This document shows, piece after piece, positions 1 through 10,384 of a stretch of 64,000 nt of DNA. Positions within the stretch are counted from its first letter, which is position 1, and each line of letters starts with the position of its first letter. Below the pieces are notes generated by a model. The model made no database searches and was not told the DNA's origin. It saw nothing but the letters and a program-made list of their open reading frames with translations. Source of the stretch: Halichondria panicea (lineage: Eukaryota > Porifera > Demospongiae > Suberitida > Halichondriidae); NCBI RefSeq assembly GCF_963675165.1, contig NC_087379.1, positions 5,349,442 to 5,413,441 on the forward strand, written 5' to 3'. Made by a program: the position numbers and the translations under genes.

Positions 1-99
1 TTCCTGCTGCTGGTGTTCTTAATCATTATGTCATGTGGAAACAGATCAATGAATAAAGCTAGAGCCCCTCCCTAGCGAAAACAGGATTTGACTGCCAGC

Positions 100-1224
100 T
101 TGTACTTGTGGAGACTCCACCTGATCACCTTCTACAGACAGAGTGTCCAGTTTGTCTCCAGATCCTTCGAGAGCCCCATCAGGTTACATGCTGTGGCTAC
201 AGCTACTGTCTGTCTTGTATTGAGCACATCAGAAACAAACCTTGTCCGACCTGCAACGAAAAGAACTTCGCTGTATATCCGAACAAAGGGCTAAAACACA
301 GTCTTTACGCATTGAAGGTTCACTGTAGCTACCAGAAAGACGGGTGTAAGTGGACGGGGGAACTGGGGCAGTTTGACAAGCACCTTAATTAACTCAAATT
401 CTACACCTGCGAAACAACTGGATGGATGTCAGTTTGTTGAAATAGTTTGCCTTGATTGTGATGCCATCGTAAAACGATGCGATTTTGATCGTCGTATTTC
501 AATTGACTGCTCTGTTACTGTTCTCTGTGATTTTCACCACGTTGGATGTGCCTTAAAACTTCCTCGTAAAGACATGCCAAAACACCTGAGAGAGAACCTC
601 CTCACACACATCTCTCTATTAGCCACCAGTCATGCCAAACAACAGGATGAAATCACCAGGCACAAAGTTCAAATTGCTGAACTGACTAAGCTCACTGCAG
701 ACCAGCAAAACCAAATTGTTTCGCTACATACTGAGAATAAAAGCCTGAGAAGTGTGGACCCAGAAATTGAAATTGCTCGAGAAATAACAGTGCCAGTAGA
801 AACTTCTGAAATAGTTACCTTGACAAATTTCCAACAACAAAAGGACGAAGACACTGTGTGGTTCTCCCCTCCTCTCTCTCAGGGCTACAAGATCTGCTTT
901 GCTGTGTACCCTAATGGAGACGGCGCCGGCAAGAACACTCATATCTCTGTGTACTCATATCTCATGCCTGGGGAGTTTGATGATACACTGACGTGACCAA
1001 TTCGAGGGGAGATTCGATATCAGCTACTCAACCAAGAAGATGGAGAAGGAGTGATCGAGTACATATCATGAGAGAAGGAGTGACAAGAGTTGTGCAAGAG
1101 TTCTCTATGCTAAACGCTCTGGAGGGCTAGGGATGGGAAGGTTCCTCCTGCAAGGTCTTCTCCCAAAATACCTGCAAAAGGATTGTCTCAAGCTTCGTAT
1201 CTATGGTGGCAATGTTAGAATGTA
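100..1224 (+). pseudogene. Broken TRAF-like gene: RING, TRAF zinc finger, coiled coil, MATH remnant
   Basis: TRAF proteins are cytoplasmic adaptors and E3 ligases downstream of TNF/Toll-type receptors. The first open segment (to 392) carries a RING finger with CPVC, CCGYSYC, LSC and CPTC; tyrosine sits where most RINGs have the zinc-binding His. A stop at 390-392 follows DKHLN. The reading resumes in another frame with NSNSTPAKQLDGCQF, as if 4 bases (taac) had been inserted. A second zinc-finger-like part (VLCDFHHVGCALKLPRKDMP, about 511-575) and a heptad-like coiled coil (about 640-740) follow, then the start of a MATH domain (WFSPPLSQGYKICFAVYPNG). At 993-995 TGA stands where the family usually has Trp (FDD..[W]PxRGEI), and RGEI..QLLNQED continues in frame after it. 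Further MATH-like pieces (GRFLLQGLL, KDCLKLR) run to about 1224 with more frame breaks. The 5' exon is not identified. This is most likely a decayed member of an expanded TRAF-like family. Confidence 0.8.
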
Positions 1225-1421
1225 ATGGACCTGTGTTTTTACTTGTGAAGTGTTATCTCTCCATGAAAATTAATGGTCATCTACCTCAATAACAGGCCGC
1301 CCTTAGTATATGATATCAGCCTTGGCAAGTTGATGACCTTTACCAAGACATTGTTTCAAGAAAAGTAAGTGTGTAGATGTGCTGTATAATTTTAATATTT
1401 ATGTGTCTATCTATTCAGATA

Positions 1422-2366
1422 ATGCCCTCTGATCAACCCCAAAGTGATCTTCTGGGTGCTCTCAGACCATGGACCTTCTCAGCATCCACCACACCTGTCG
1501 TATTGGGAGCTGTCCTATCCTATCGTAGCGATGGACAGTTTCGACTAGACCTTCTCCTACTCACACTAGGCGCCGTACTCTCGGTGAATGGAGCTGGAAA
1601 CATGGTCAATAGTTACTTTGAACTCATTCGAGGCTCTCGCTCGACTGCTGTCGTGACTACAGATCCAAGAATCGATCGCAGACGACGTAGATCCAGTGAC
1701 TCTGACGATGAAATCGATCACTCTAAACTCGTTAATTTTGCGGCTTATTTGTATTTTTTTGGAATGATCTGTTTGTGGTTATTGATGATGTTCTCCCCTG
1801 CCAAGAGTCAGTTCTTGGCCGCACTATTCTTTGGAGGTCTCTCAAGTTCGTTTATATACACAGGGGGCATTGGACTCAAGTACTACATTATTGGAGACAT
1901 TTTAGTGATGTTCACATTCGGCCCCCTTGCTGTATTGTTCTCGTATGTTGTTCAAACTGGTACCGTCTCGATGGGTCCCTTACTATTGGCTCTGCCGCTA
2001 GCTATCAGCACTGAGGCCATTCTACATAGCAAACACATACGAGACTTGGAAAAAGACAAGTGTGCTAACATGGTGTCTCTAGCAGTTCTCCTCGGCAAGC
2101 AAGGCTCTTACTTCCTCTTCACCATGCTCCTGTTTCTACCCTACTTGGCATTTGTCATATTTGGCACCCAATATTCGCTATCCCTTGCACTGCCTCTACT
2201 CAGCATGCCCTATGCTTTCAGACTCGAGAGAACGCTAAGAGAAAACGGGATGTCTAGAAGCATCTCTACGAGTACTGCTAAGCTGAACCTTGTTATTAGT
2301 GTGTTATTCACAATTGGTTGTTTGTTCACTAAACAGATTCCATTCATCGATCTTTGGGTGTTTTAG
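1422..2366 (+). CDS. UBIAD1: UBIAD1-like UbiA prenyltransferase
   Basis: Membrane prenyltransferase of the UbiA superfamily. Animal UBIAD1 makes menaquinone-4 from menadione and geranylgeranyl-PP and restrains HMG-CoA reductase turnover in the ER/Golgi. The coding part is one exon of 314 aa; human UBIAD1 is 338 aa. The N-terminal LRPWTFSAS motif, GNMVNSYFEL (usual NTYYD motif, with Asp replaced by Glu here), YTGGIGLKYYIIGD and the second acidic motif KHIRDLEKDK are all in the family order, with about eight hydrophobic segments. A loop rich in Arg, Ser and Asp (RRRRRSSDSDDE, about residues 90-103) is unusual. The ATG at 1422 was preferred over 1377 because a GTAAGT donor at 1365 and a pyrimidine-rich acceptor ending at 1418 define a 54 bp intron that removes the upstream frame. 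It converges on the first sigma-1-receptor-like gene with only 82 bp between stop codons. Confidence 0.9.
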   Translation: MPSDQPQSDLLGALRPWTFSASTTPVVLGAVLSYRSDGQFRLDLLLLTLGAVLSVNGAGNMVNSYFELIRGSRSTAVVTTDPRIDRRRRRSSDSDDEIDHSKLVNFAAYLYFFGMICLWLLMMFSPAKSQFLAALFFGGLSSSFIYTGGIGLKYYIIGDILVMFTFGPLAVLFSYVVQTGTVSMGPLLLALPLAISTEAILHSKHIRDLEKDKCANMVSLAVLLGKQGSYFLFTMLLFLPYLAFVIFGTQYSLSLALPLLSMPYAFRLERTLRENGMSRSISTSTAKLNLVISVLFTIGCLFTKQIPFIDLWVF

Positions 2367-2448
2367 TTTTTAATTTCATGCAGCAATGCATAGTCATTAT
2401 TCTTGATCAATTTCAAAATATTTTATGTTCCCCAAAAAATGATTACGT

Positions 2449-4310
2449 TCAAAACATCAGCAACTGCTGTAAGCTATGAAACCATCCATGTACGATGGCT
2501 ATTGTGTAAATTTTAAAAGTTTTATAGATGATAACAAAGTCTTGTGTGCTAAACAAAGAGTCAGACAGTGCAAATCCTAGTGTGGACGGGATAAAGCCAC
2601 GCCCATATTCAACGGCCCAGAAGGGGGCGGTCCACTGTACTGCTGTGGTCTCCCCTACACCATGTAGCACTGTGTCTCCAGCGTAATATACATTCACTTC
2701 TGTAGTTCCCTCCTTCCATTGGACGAACTTGCCAGCAATGATGGTGTCGGATATCTCAGCCCAGTACCGTCCTGCACATAGAGATACAATCTAGCCACAC
2801 ATAAGAGATAATATCTTAATCGTTATCAGACGTTCTTAAAGGGCATTTTGGGACCACTTATACATTTTGCTCTTTGTAGGTGTCTTTGATTCGGAGGTTA
2901 AGTTTTTAAAATTGCGAACAAAACATTGTCCTTGAGAAAATACTCAATGGTACTAGATACCACAGGTACAATGTCTGAGGATGCGTAGCGCACTAGGAGG
3001 AGTGTGTTTAATCGCGATACATCCCTTGTGCACTGAAGTAAGTACACTATATCCATTGGCAATCATTGATGTCAAGTGCAGCAGAGGAAAGTTAGCTAGC
3101 TAACCCTAACCCTAACCCTAACCCTAACCCTAACCCTAGAGCTAACAAAACAAGTGTGTTTATAGTCATAGCTCCAAGGATATAAGGTCTTATAGGTTTG
3201 TTAGCTGTCATGTTGAAAGGTCTGCTTCCCCTGGCCCTGCTGCTCTGGCTCTCTGACTGGCTACAAAGTATCACTAGTGTATAATATGCAAGTCACAGCT
3301 CTTACCTACAAGCTCACAGAAGCAACAGCTACAAAAAAATTGATTCAATTCATACACTACATGTAGTCTACCAGGCATCTCTCAATGCAATGTATCAAAC
3401 AATGACTATTACTATTATTCGACATGGTATGTTGCTGTTGTTATTGTATTTGTGTGTGTAAATACTCGTCAATCAATCTACGGAAGTTATACTGTCTGGA
3501 AACTAGATGGGTGTGGGCGTATTGTGGCACTGGAGTGGGCGTATTTATTAGAGCACGACGCGTGGCTTTACGAATTGGTTAAAGCCCTTGCAGCCATAGG
3601 TCAGTGAGTTCTGTCTCATTTGTAGTACTCGGAAATGTTATGTCATAGAAGTGACACAGTGTCTTATTCCATATTAAGAGGTTCCGCTGCATGTGCAACT
3701 GACAATAACTAATTATTACCCTAGAAATGCACTAATCACTACATACCAACCACAAGTAATGTACTGATCTCACCCACCTGAGTGGCCTGAAGTATCTATA
3801 ACAGTCCCAAAGAAAAGCACATACTCCGTAAGGCTGGCATGGAGCAGGTACATGGCTCCCATCCATCCTCCCGCATTCACGAATATCCACTCAGTCTGAG
3901 AGGAGGGAAGGATGTGATCAGGATATCGTTCTCGTAGCAATTCCTCCACAGCCCTGAAAGTCTCATTGTGGCCTTTACCTATGTACAAAGTATAGAAGTT
4001 ATTTTTTAGTACAATAGAATATTTGGAAACTTTTCCGTAAGGATAATTATACTACTATACTGTGCGTGTGTGATTAATGTCAGGATAGTAACGTATACTC
4101 ATATATCCCAAGCCTTTATTGATCTCTAGGTGCTTGCAATGTACCTATAGAGGTATTGAGCACTTCATTGGTGAGTCTGGCCATTTTGTCAGCAGAGAAC
4201 ACATAGGACTTCTCCTCCAGCCAGAATCTGACTCCTCCAACAAACAGTGCCCCAACCACCAGTAGCACAGAGCCCCACTTGATCACCCTCTCACAGCTAC
4301 AGCACATCAC
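2449..4310 (-). CDS. SIGMAR1: Sigma-1 receptor / ERG2-family protein, copy 1
   Basis: ER membrane protein of the ERG2/sigma-1 family; animal members are ligand-regulated chaperones and fungal ERG2 is C-8 sterol isomerase. Three exons read on the minus strand: 4310-4145, 3978-3778, 2771-2449, all junctions phase 1 with GT-AG borders, giving 229 aa (human 223). Residues about 8-30 form the single N-terminal membrane segment ([19 protein letters not shown]). The cupin-like core has [28 protein letters not shown] and [19 protein letters not shown], retaining the Asp of ISDTI and the Glu of VEYGRG that are important for ligand binding in the human protein. Intron 2 (2772-3777) carries a telomere-type repeat. 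The gene is head to head with copy 2, and exons 1 and 2 are the same length in both (166 and 201 nt). Confidence 0.92.
2772..3777. other. Intron 2 of sigma-1-receptor-like copy 1
   Basis: This 1 kb non-coding stretch is bounded by the splice sites of the flanking exons. Apart from the telomere-type repeat at 3101-3138 I see AT-rich sequence without a recognisable gene. Confidence 0.7.
3101..3138. repeat. Interstitial telomere-type repeat (TAACCC)6
   Basis: Six uninterrupted TAACCC units followed by a partial unit (taga). This is the animal telomere motif read on the C-rich strand. It lies inside an intron with unrelated sequence on both sides, so it is an internal block, not a chromosome end. 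Confidence 0.95.
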
Positions 4311-4528
4311 AGCTAGCTATAGCTTTGGTAGATCTACAAACTCAAAAGGCTGACCCACTTTTTGGCAAATGTTGTTTCTATGGTTTGACAAGGGAATCCC
4401 CAAAACTAGCTTCTGGCTTTGGGGGTTCCCCTTGTGTAAAGTATGAAGGCGTGGCTTGTACTCTGTAGCTGCACTGGGAGACTCAACTCAGATCAGAGTC
4501 TACGTCTATGGTCTAACTTCCTCATCCA
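4311..4528. promoter_or_regulatory. Shared divergent promoter region of two sigma-1-receptor-like genes
   Basis: Only 218 bp separate the two divergent start codons, so the 5' UTRs and promoters of both paralogs must lie here or overlap. No TATA box or known motif is clear; the assignment rests on gene arrangement. Confidence 0.55.
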
Positions 4529-5717
4529 ATGTGTGTCTGTAACTGTGTGAGACTGATCAAATGGGCCTCCATTACGGTGGTGGTAGGGGCTCTATTTATT
4601 GCTGTGGTCAATTACTGGTTGGAAAACAAATCGTATGTCTTCCAAGCGGAGGACATCGCTCGACTCACCAATGAGGCGTTAACAGCTACAAAAGGTGGCC
4701 TCATCAATTTTTTAGATTGTAGTAGCCTTCGTTTACTACGTACAAACTTATTATAAATCAGTGACAACAGCATGCATTCCTGTGTTTTTTTGTGAGATTA
4801 CAAACAGTGTAGGGGTTACCTTGAACCTTGTAAATACAATTAATCCGCCGAGATGATTTTCTTGCGTTTGGCAGCTCTCAAAGTTCCAACGAGAGCTTCG
4901 GAAAGATTTGCAATTAATTTTTGAGCAATTCGCGAAAAGTTAGTGCCTCGAAAATAACCCGCTATACGGTATCATGTTTTAATAGTGTCAGCACATTATT
5001 TTTTTTATGCAGGGAAAGGTCACAATGAGACTTATCAAATGATGGAGAAGCTACTCCGAAAGCACTACCCCTCTCACATTCTACCCCCCTCTCAGTTGGA
5101 GTGGATTTACGTCAATGCTGGTGGATGGATGGGAGCAATGTGTGTTCTTCATGCTGGCGTGAGTGAGTACCTCATGTTTTTCGGCACAGCCATAGACACA
5201 TCTGGCCACTCAGGTGAGTACCAACAAGGTTATGTATGCTGGCTTTAATTCAGTAAACTTCATTCTTTACCTTGCTTATTCAAATTTATTAACCCATTTA
5301 CAATGAATCGACAAGTTGTGAAATCTGTACAAGTCACACTGCCTGTCATTTGCTCCTGTCAACCTTGTGAGAATAATTGTTAGCTTACAAGTATATTTTA
5401 TTCTTGTAGGGAGATATTGGGCTGAATTCACTGATACCATCATCTCTGGCGAGTTTGTTCAGTGGAAAGAGGGTACCATTCATGCTGATGTCTATCATCC
5501 CGGAGACACAGTATTTCATGGAGTAGGAGAAGCAGCTGCTGTTCAATGGACTGCCCCACTCTGGGCGGTGGAGTATGGACGTGGTTTCATACCCTCTGCT
5601 CTGGGATTTGCACTCTCAGATACTGTGTTTAGCACACAAGACTTTGTCGTTATGTATAAGACCATTAAAATGTACACTATAGCACTATTTTACGAATGGT
5701 ACAATACTCTATTCTGA
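4529..5717 (+). CDS. SIGMAR1: Sigma-1 receptor / ERG2-family protein, copy 2
   Basis: Second member of the pair. Exons 4529-4694, 5013-5213 and 5410-5717, phase 1 junctions, 224 aa. The exon 1 donor (GTGGCC) is weak but sits at the homologous position of copy 1, and the spliced frame joins perfectly (K-G|G-K-G-H-N-E-T). It has an N-terminal membrane segment ([19 protein letters not shown]), [23 protein letters not shown] core (here [11 protein letters not shown]), [18 protein letters not shown] and [19 protein letters not shown]. Intron 1 carries, near 4957-4974, a TACCGTATAGC-type terminal repeat read in the reverse sense. The stop codon lies 134 bp from the stop of the forkhead gene on the opposite strand. 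Confidence 0.92.
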
Positions 5718-5851
5718 TGTTCTTTAATCTGTAGCTCTTATGCATGATTTGTATTAAAATAGTGTTGAAAGAAAATCATAATCTTGTTGACCACCATCAA
5801 ATCAAAATGTATAATGTAATAAAAACTACATGTACGCTTTTTTTGAATGTC

Positions 5852-7968
5852 CTAGTTCATGTTCATAGCTTTTGTGATACCCACGATACTTGCATCTCCC
5901 AGATCAAGAAGGCTGTTTAGAGCTGGGATCCTGCCACCATTGGCTTTGTGTTCGCTTTCATCGGCAGAGCTCTCTTGAGGTGAGACGCAATCAAGTACAG
6001 AAACGGCCTTGAATGGTTTTCGACGGATAGCTTGAGATCTGAAAGCTGGTTTGCTGTAGGATCGAGCCCTCATTGCATCGTTTAGGCTCATGTCCGATGT
6101 GTTTCCGACCAGTCCCTCAGCTTCTTGGATTTCTTCGCTCAGTCCTTGGAAATCTCTATCATAGAAGCCAGTCGTTTTGCTTGTGCTTGACAGAGAAGAA
6201 AAATGATCAATGGAATCTTCGTTGTCACTCTCTACCTCAACATAAGAGTCTTCATTTTGCACCACAACTTTAGTTGCAGCTTTCTTTGGAGGTCGGCCTT
6301 TCTTTTTGGGTGGCCTAGATGATGACACATTGGAAGATTCTTCATTGAATTTTAATTTCCTGGTGCACTTTGTGGTTTTCGGTTTCTTGTTAGCTGTTTT
6401 TTTTGCTGTTGTTGTCTTTTTTCTCTTTGTGCCCTTGCAGCTACAGTCGCCAATAGAATTCTCCAATGGATCTTCAGTGTCACATGTGGAGCCTGGTGAT
6501 ATCATTGGACTGTTTTGATGCCCGCATTTTTGACAGGCAAACATTGCATTTGGTTGGCCATTGACATCCATAACATATGGTGGGAACATGGCTACTGGGA
6601 CCAGCGGCATGAAGGGAGGGGTCATGCATGGTGTTGCTCCTCCTGGTGATACCGGACTCACTCCATTGATAGGACTAGGTGTTCCATATCCGTAACCAAC
6701 TGTAGGGTATCCATAGATACTGTAGATTGGGGTTGTTGAGAACGGGATTATTTCTCCATGATTTGTGGTCTTATAAAGTGGACATGGAGAGTTTGTTTCG
6801 GAAGTGGAACCACTGTTGAAGAGCTCCTTGGCAGCACCAATATCATCAGTTTGGGGGGTGTGAATGCCAGCAAATTCAGATGGTTTGTTGCTCGTATCAA
6901 AAACTTTGTTTGTTTGGTCTGTCTTTGCTTTGATAAGAATTCTGCACATTTTGATCAGTTGTTTCTGTGTGTAAGTTGATAAAAGTAATGTATCAAAGTG
7001 GCACTATATATGTATATACACAGCTATACAATACGTACGTACCCGCATTTCTGGAGAATAAATTGCAACTTCGGATGGGTCTCGGAGTACCTCAGCTGGT
7101 TTCTCTCTTGATGGAGTGGCCACTTGTTTGCGTTTGTGTATTTTTGCCAACTGCGGTGATGGTTTTGCTAAAGGAACCATGTATAAAATGTTTGTTGAAC
7201 ACATAGTCTGATATCGAACGTACTCCATTTCCTCAAAAGTATGGCTCTCATTTCATCCAGTGAAAACCGCTCAGCATTCAAGTATCGAAATAGTTCTTTG
7301 TTAACCTTTTCTAAATGTTCAGGATTTATCTCCCAAAAGTACCCTTTCTTTCCTTCCCAACCTTCTTCGTGAAGCATTTTTCTGAAACATGGGTTTAGAG
7401 AGAGGTTGTGTCGTACAGAATTCTGTTGAAAAAGGAATCATGTTCTTATTAACATTAAATCAGTGAAAAACTTACCTTCCACCCCTCTACATTCTTGTAG
7501 AATGGAAATAGTTCTCTGCGGAAAAGAAACTGCTATTAAATTGCACACATTGAACCATAACTAATATCCTTGAACTCACTCGATGCAGCTGTAAATCTCC
7601 TGAACTGGCAAACAAGCGCCACTATCTGTGATCGTAGCAGCTTTAAGTGCCAATGCAGTCAGACAAGAGTAGGAGCATGTAGGTCTCTTGTTTCCATAAC
7701 TGTCTACATAGGGGCAGAGTCCCCTTTTCTTGCATTCAATGGCGATCTGATTCTGCTTTTGAAGAAGATAGTTGTCTCTTGATGAGGATGGTGGAGATAG
7801 GGAATAGTTCATGGGTGCTTCTGCTCCTGACACCCAGTTTAGATTTGTCAAATCACTGTCATCTGCAGCTCGATCCATTTTTTTTTTTAACTGTGATGAT
7901 TCAAACTTCAGAGCACTGTTGCTTGCATCCACAATGCAAAACGTGGGTGGTGGGCATTGCGTCAGCAT
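5852..7968 (-). CDS. Forkhead-box transcription factor
   Basis: Five exons read on the minus strand: 7968-7580, 7515-7476, 7422-7224, 7167-7043, 6964-5852; all GT-AG, joined length 1866 nt, 621 aa. The winged-helix domain (about residues 105-190) is split by introns: KRPTCSYSCLTALALKAA, then LPVQEIYSCIEELFPFYKN, then VEGWK|NSVRHNLSLNPCFRKM (recognition helix with the diagnostic HNLSLN), then KKGYFWEINPE. KRPTCSYS replaces the common RPPYSY at the start. The long C-terminal exon is Pro/Ser rich with an AT-hook-like KKKGRPPKK and basic stretches. NSVRHNLSLN resembles FoxN/FoxJ-type domains more than FoxA or FoxO, but I cannot assign the class. The ATG at 7968 is the most upstream in the frame; Met31 is an alternative. 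It should act in the nucleus as a DNA-binding regulator. Confidence 0.88.
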
Positions 7969-8152
7969 GGAAACCGCAAATATGCGTATGTACGTTAATA
8001 TTATAATAGAGAAGAGTAGTTTGTGTCATTAACGATCTTTACTTGTAGCCTTGAAAATTATTATTGCTCTGCTTCTCACTATAATTTATACAGCTCTAGT
8101 CTATGAAAATCATTAGTAGCACATCTACAAGTATCACAATCAACAGTCAATG

Positions 8153-9448
8153 TCATTGTTTATGCATTACATTATTCACAGTCCAAGGCCCTAAACTGTC
8201 TCTCGCATAATAGTCCATAGGGTAATCTTGCACATCCCATGTAGCTAAATTGAGGGCTACAGCAGCCTCATAAGGAGTCAGCAGAGGCTGTTCAAATGCT
8301 GTCCCCCAGTCAATCGACAATCGAGGACACGCAACTTGTATCCAGGCATCCACATTGCGAAAAAGTGTCAACTTCTTAGGAAATATTTCAGACAGCATCA
8401 CTACAATATGCTCAATCCCAGCAACTTTCATTTTCTCTTTTAGGAAATCGAGTATCTTGGGGCTCCCTTGTCTCCCAAGTGTTCCTAGGATCAGTCCGTA
8501 GCATTTAGCCGAAGCTGCTTTAGCAATGGCCTCTTTTCGTGTGCTCCTCATCCTGGCATGGTTGTATTGCTCATGAGTGAACTTCTTGGAGTACGGATCG
8601 TAGCGGTACGCCTTCACAGTAGGATTGGCAATCATAATAGACTCTAAGTGAAATCGTCCGTCTCCAATATACACCAATGCTTGTGCTTCAGAGGGTAGTT
8701 TCGGAGAGGTGCAGCCGAGAATTTCCCCGGGAGAAAGCGGCTTCGATCGAGGAATTATCACATTGTACTCTCCAAGCAGGAACTGTTGGACGCTCTGCAA
8801 AGCTGCCACAAATTGAATGGTACTGACGATCCCAATAGTTGCACCAGACGTAAAGTTGCGTCTCAGAGTAGCCAGTAGGTGCTGGTTGTCGATTTTTATG
8901 TCCACAAATACGTAAAGCATTTTGATGGAGGTGGTATCAATGGGAACAAGGCAGCTGTGTCCATAGTGTACTAGCAGGTCTGCCTCCAGGGCTCTGGCAG
9001 TATAGTCATCCACACAACAAGCACCGTACGTGACATCGCCCATGATGATAGTCTCTGCTCCACTGAACTCTTCAATGATGTCCGCAATCGTGCAAGCAAA
9101 CATGAGAAGGCCTTCCGGAAACTGTAACGCAACTTTCTTCGAGTTAGACTGCTTGATTCTCCAGATTGTTTTATGAAGCTCGAAGTTGTAGTTGCTTGGC
9201 AGAACATTAATTGCTGCATTCAAGTCGGCATTGTTCAATATTTCCTCGGGTATTTGTGATGTGTATTTTCTCGCACCACCTCTCTTAGCAATCTCTTTTC
9301 CCCCGTCTGTTCGACTCTGACTAGCTCCAACAAAACGTCTGCGCTTGCCATCTTTTGCCGACACTTGCTTCGGATGTGTGGAAGTCTCAGGTACAGGTAC
9401 AACTTCTTGTGCATCAGGTGCAGGGATTTCCAAAGCTGGCTCTGTCAT
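8153..9448 (-). CDS. DPH1: Diphthamide biosynthesis protein 1 (DPH1)
   Basis: With DPH2, DPH1 transfers the 3-amino-3-carboxypropyl group of SAM to a histidine of eEF2, the first step of diphthamide synthesis; it is a non-classical radical-SAM [4Fe-4S] enzyme. Intronless ORF of 431 aa, near the usual size (human 443). The three cluster cysteines of the family lie in [12 protein letters not shown] (residues 137-148), ILGCTSP (Cys246) and [11 protein letters not shown] (Cys374). QIPEEILNN and [12 protein letters not shown] are typical family segments. It is divergent from NTMT1 with 274 bp between start codons, so a common promoter is likely. Nothing in the ORF looks damaged. Confidence 0.96.
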   Translation of the reverse strand: MTEPALEIPAPDAQEVVPVPETSTHPKQVSAKDGKRRRFVGASQSRTDGGKEIAKRGGARKYTSQIPEEILNNADLNAAINVLPSNYNFELHKTIWRIKQSNSKKVALQFPEGLLMFACTIADIIEEFSGAETIIMGDVTYGACCVDDYTARALEADLLVHYGHSCLVPIDTTSIKMLYVFVDIKIDNQHLLATLRRNFTSGATIGIVSTIQFVAALQSVQQFLLGEYNVIIPRSKPLSPGEILGCTSPKLPSEAQALVYIGDGRFHLESIMIANPTVKAYRYDPYSKKFTHEQYNHARMRSTRKEAIAKAASAKCYGLILGTLGRQGSPKILDFLKEKMKVAGIEHIVVMLSEIFPKKLTLFRNVDAWIQVACPRLSIDWGTAFEQPLLTPYEAAVALNLATWDVQDYPMDYYARDSLGPWTVNNVMHKQ

Positions 9449-9722
9449 CCTGAGTATGAAAGTGAGAGAGATTGAGTATCTCCAAGCTAAATCTATAGTA
9501 CCTTATAGTTATGCCTCAACTCACACACTCAGGATATAGGTATACGATGTGTCTTTGCCATTTGCCTTTGCTATAATTATATTGAGACTTGAAGCCAATT
9601 AACCACGTCAACACGTGGACATGATTTACTACATGTGCACTTCCTCGAGGCTAGCTGGTGAAACTGATGCTATTCTGAGCTAGCTAGAAGCCTCCCCTGC
9701 TAAGATTTGGCTGGCTGTGACC
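9449..9722. promoter_or_regulatory. Shared divergent promoter region, DPH1 and NTMT1
   Basis: The two start codons are 274 bp apart in head-to-head orientation, so transcription of both genes must start inside or very close to this interval. No core-promoter motif stands out. Confidence 0.5.
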
Positions 9723-10318
9723 ATGATGGCAACCCCTACATTTGAGGAAAGCAGTGAGAGTATGTCAGAGGATGGCATTGGCGACCAGAAGTTCTACAGT
9801 GATGCTGCGAAGTATTGGGAGGTACGTACGTGTGCTCAGTGATATCTACACTACCTCAGACGTACTTAACGTATCCCTATATTCGGTCATTTTGTATAGA
9901 CAACAGTACCTGATTATGACGAGACTAGAGTGTCTCATCCAGCATACGTACTTTACTTGTAGTGCTAGTGGCAGGGAAAACCCCTAGCTTTGGGCCAGCT
10001 GGTAACGATATCTTGTACTGGGAAAACCCCTAGCTCAGGTTTGGTTTTTAGTACGTGTTGATGTATTTGATTGTAAATAGTCACCATCATTATTTTTATC
10101 AACGCTCAATCGGAGTCAGTAATGACCCTCTTTCATACCTCATGTACGCGTGCAGGCTGTCCCGTCCACTGTGAACGGAGTGATGGGTGGTCTCGGTCGC
10201 ATCTCCTCCACTGACGTTGCTGGCTCAAGAAAGTTTTTGTTGCCATTCATACAGGTATGTGAGAGGCTGATTAGAGATTGTATGTATGAGCAACACTGGG
10301 GGGCAGCCTGCGAATGTT

Positions 10319-10384
<66 letters not shown>

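Noticed and set aside
3101..3138. Chromosome end
   Set aside because: Only six units, with an intron of an intact gene on both sides.
3092..3274. ORF with a Leu-Gly repeat
   Set aside because: It is the telomere-type repeat read as protein; no other support.
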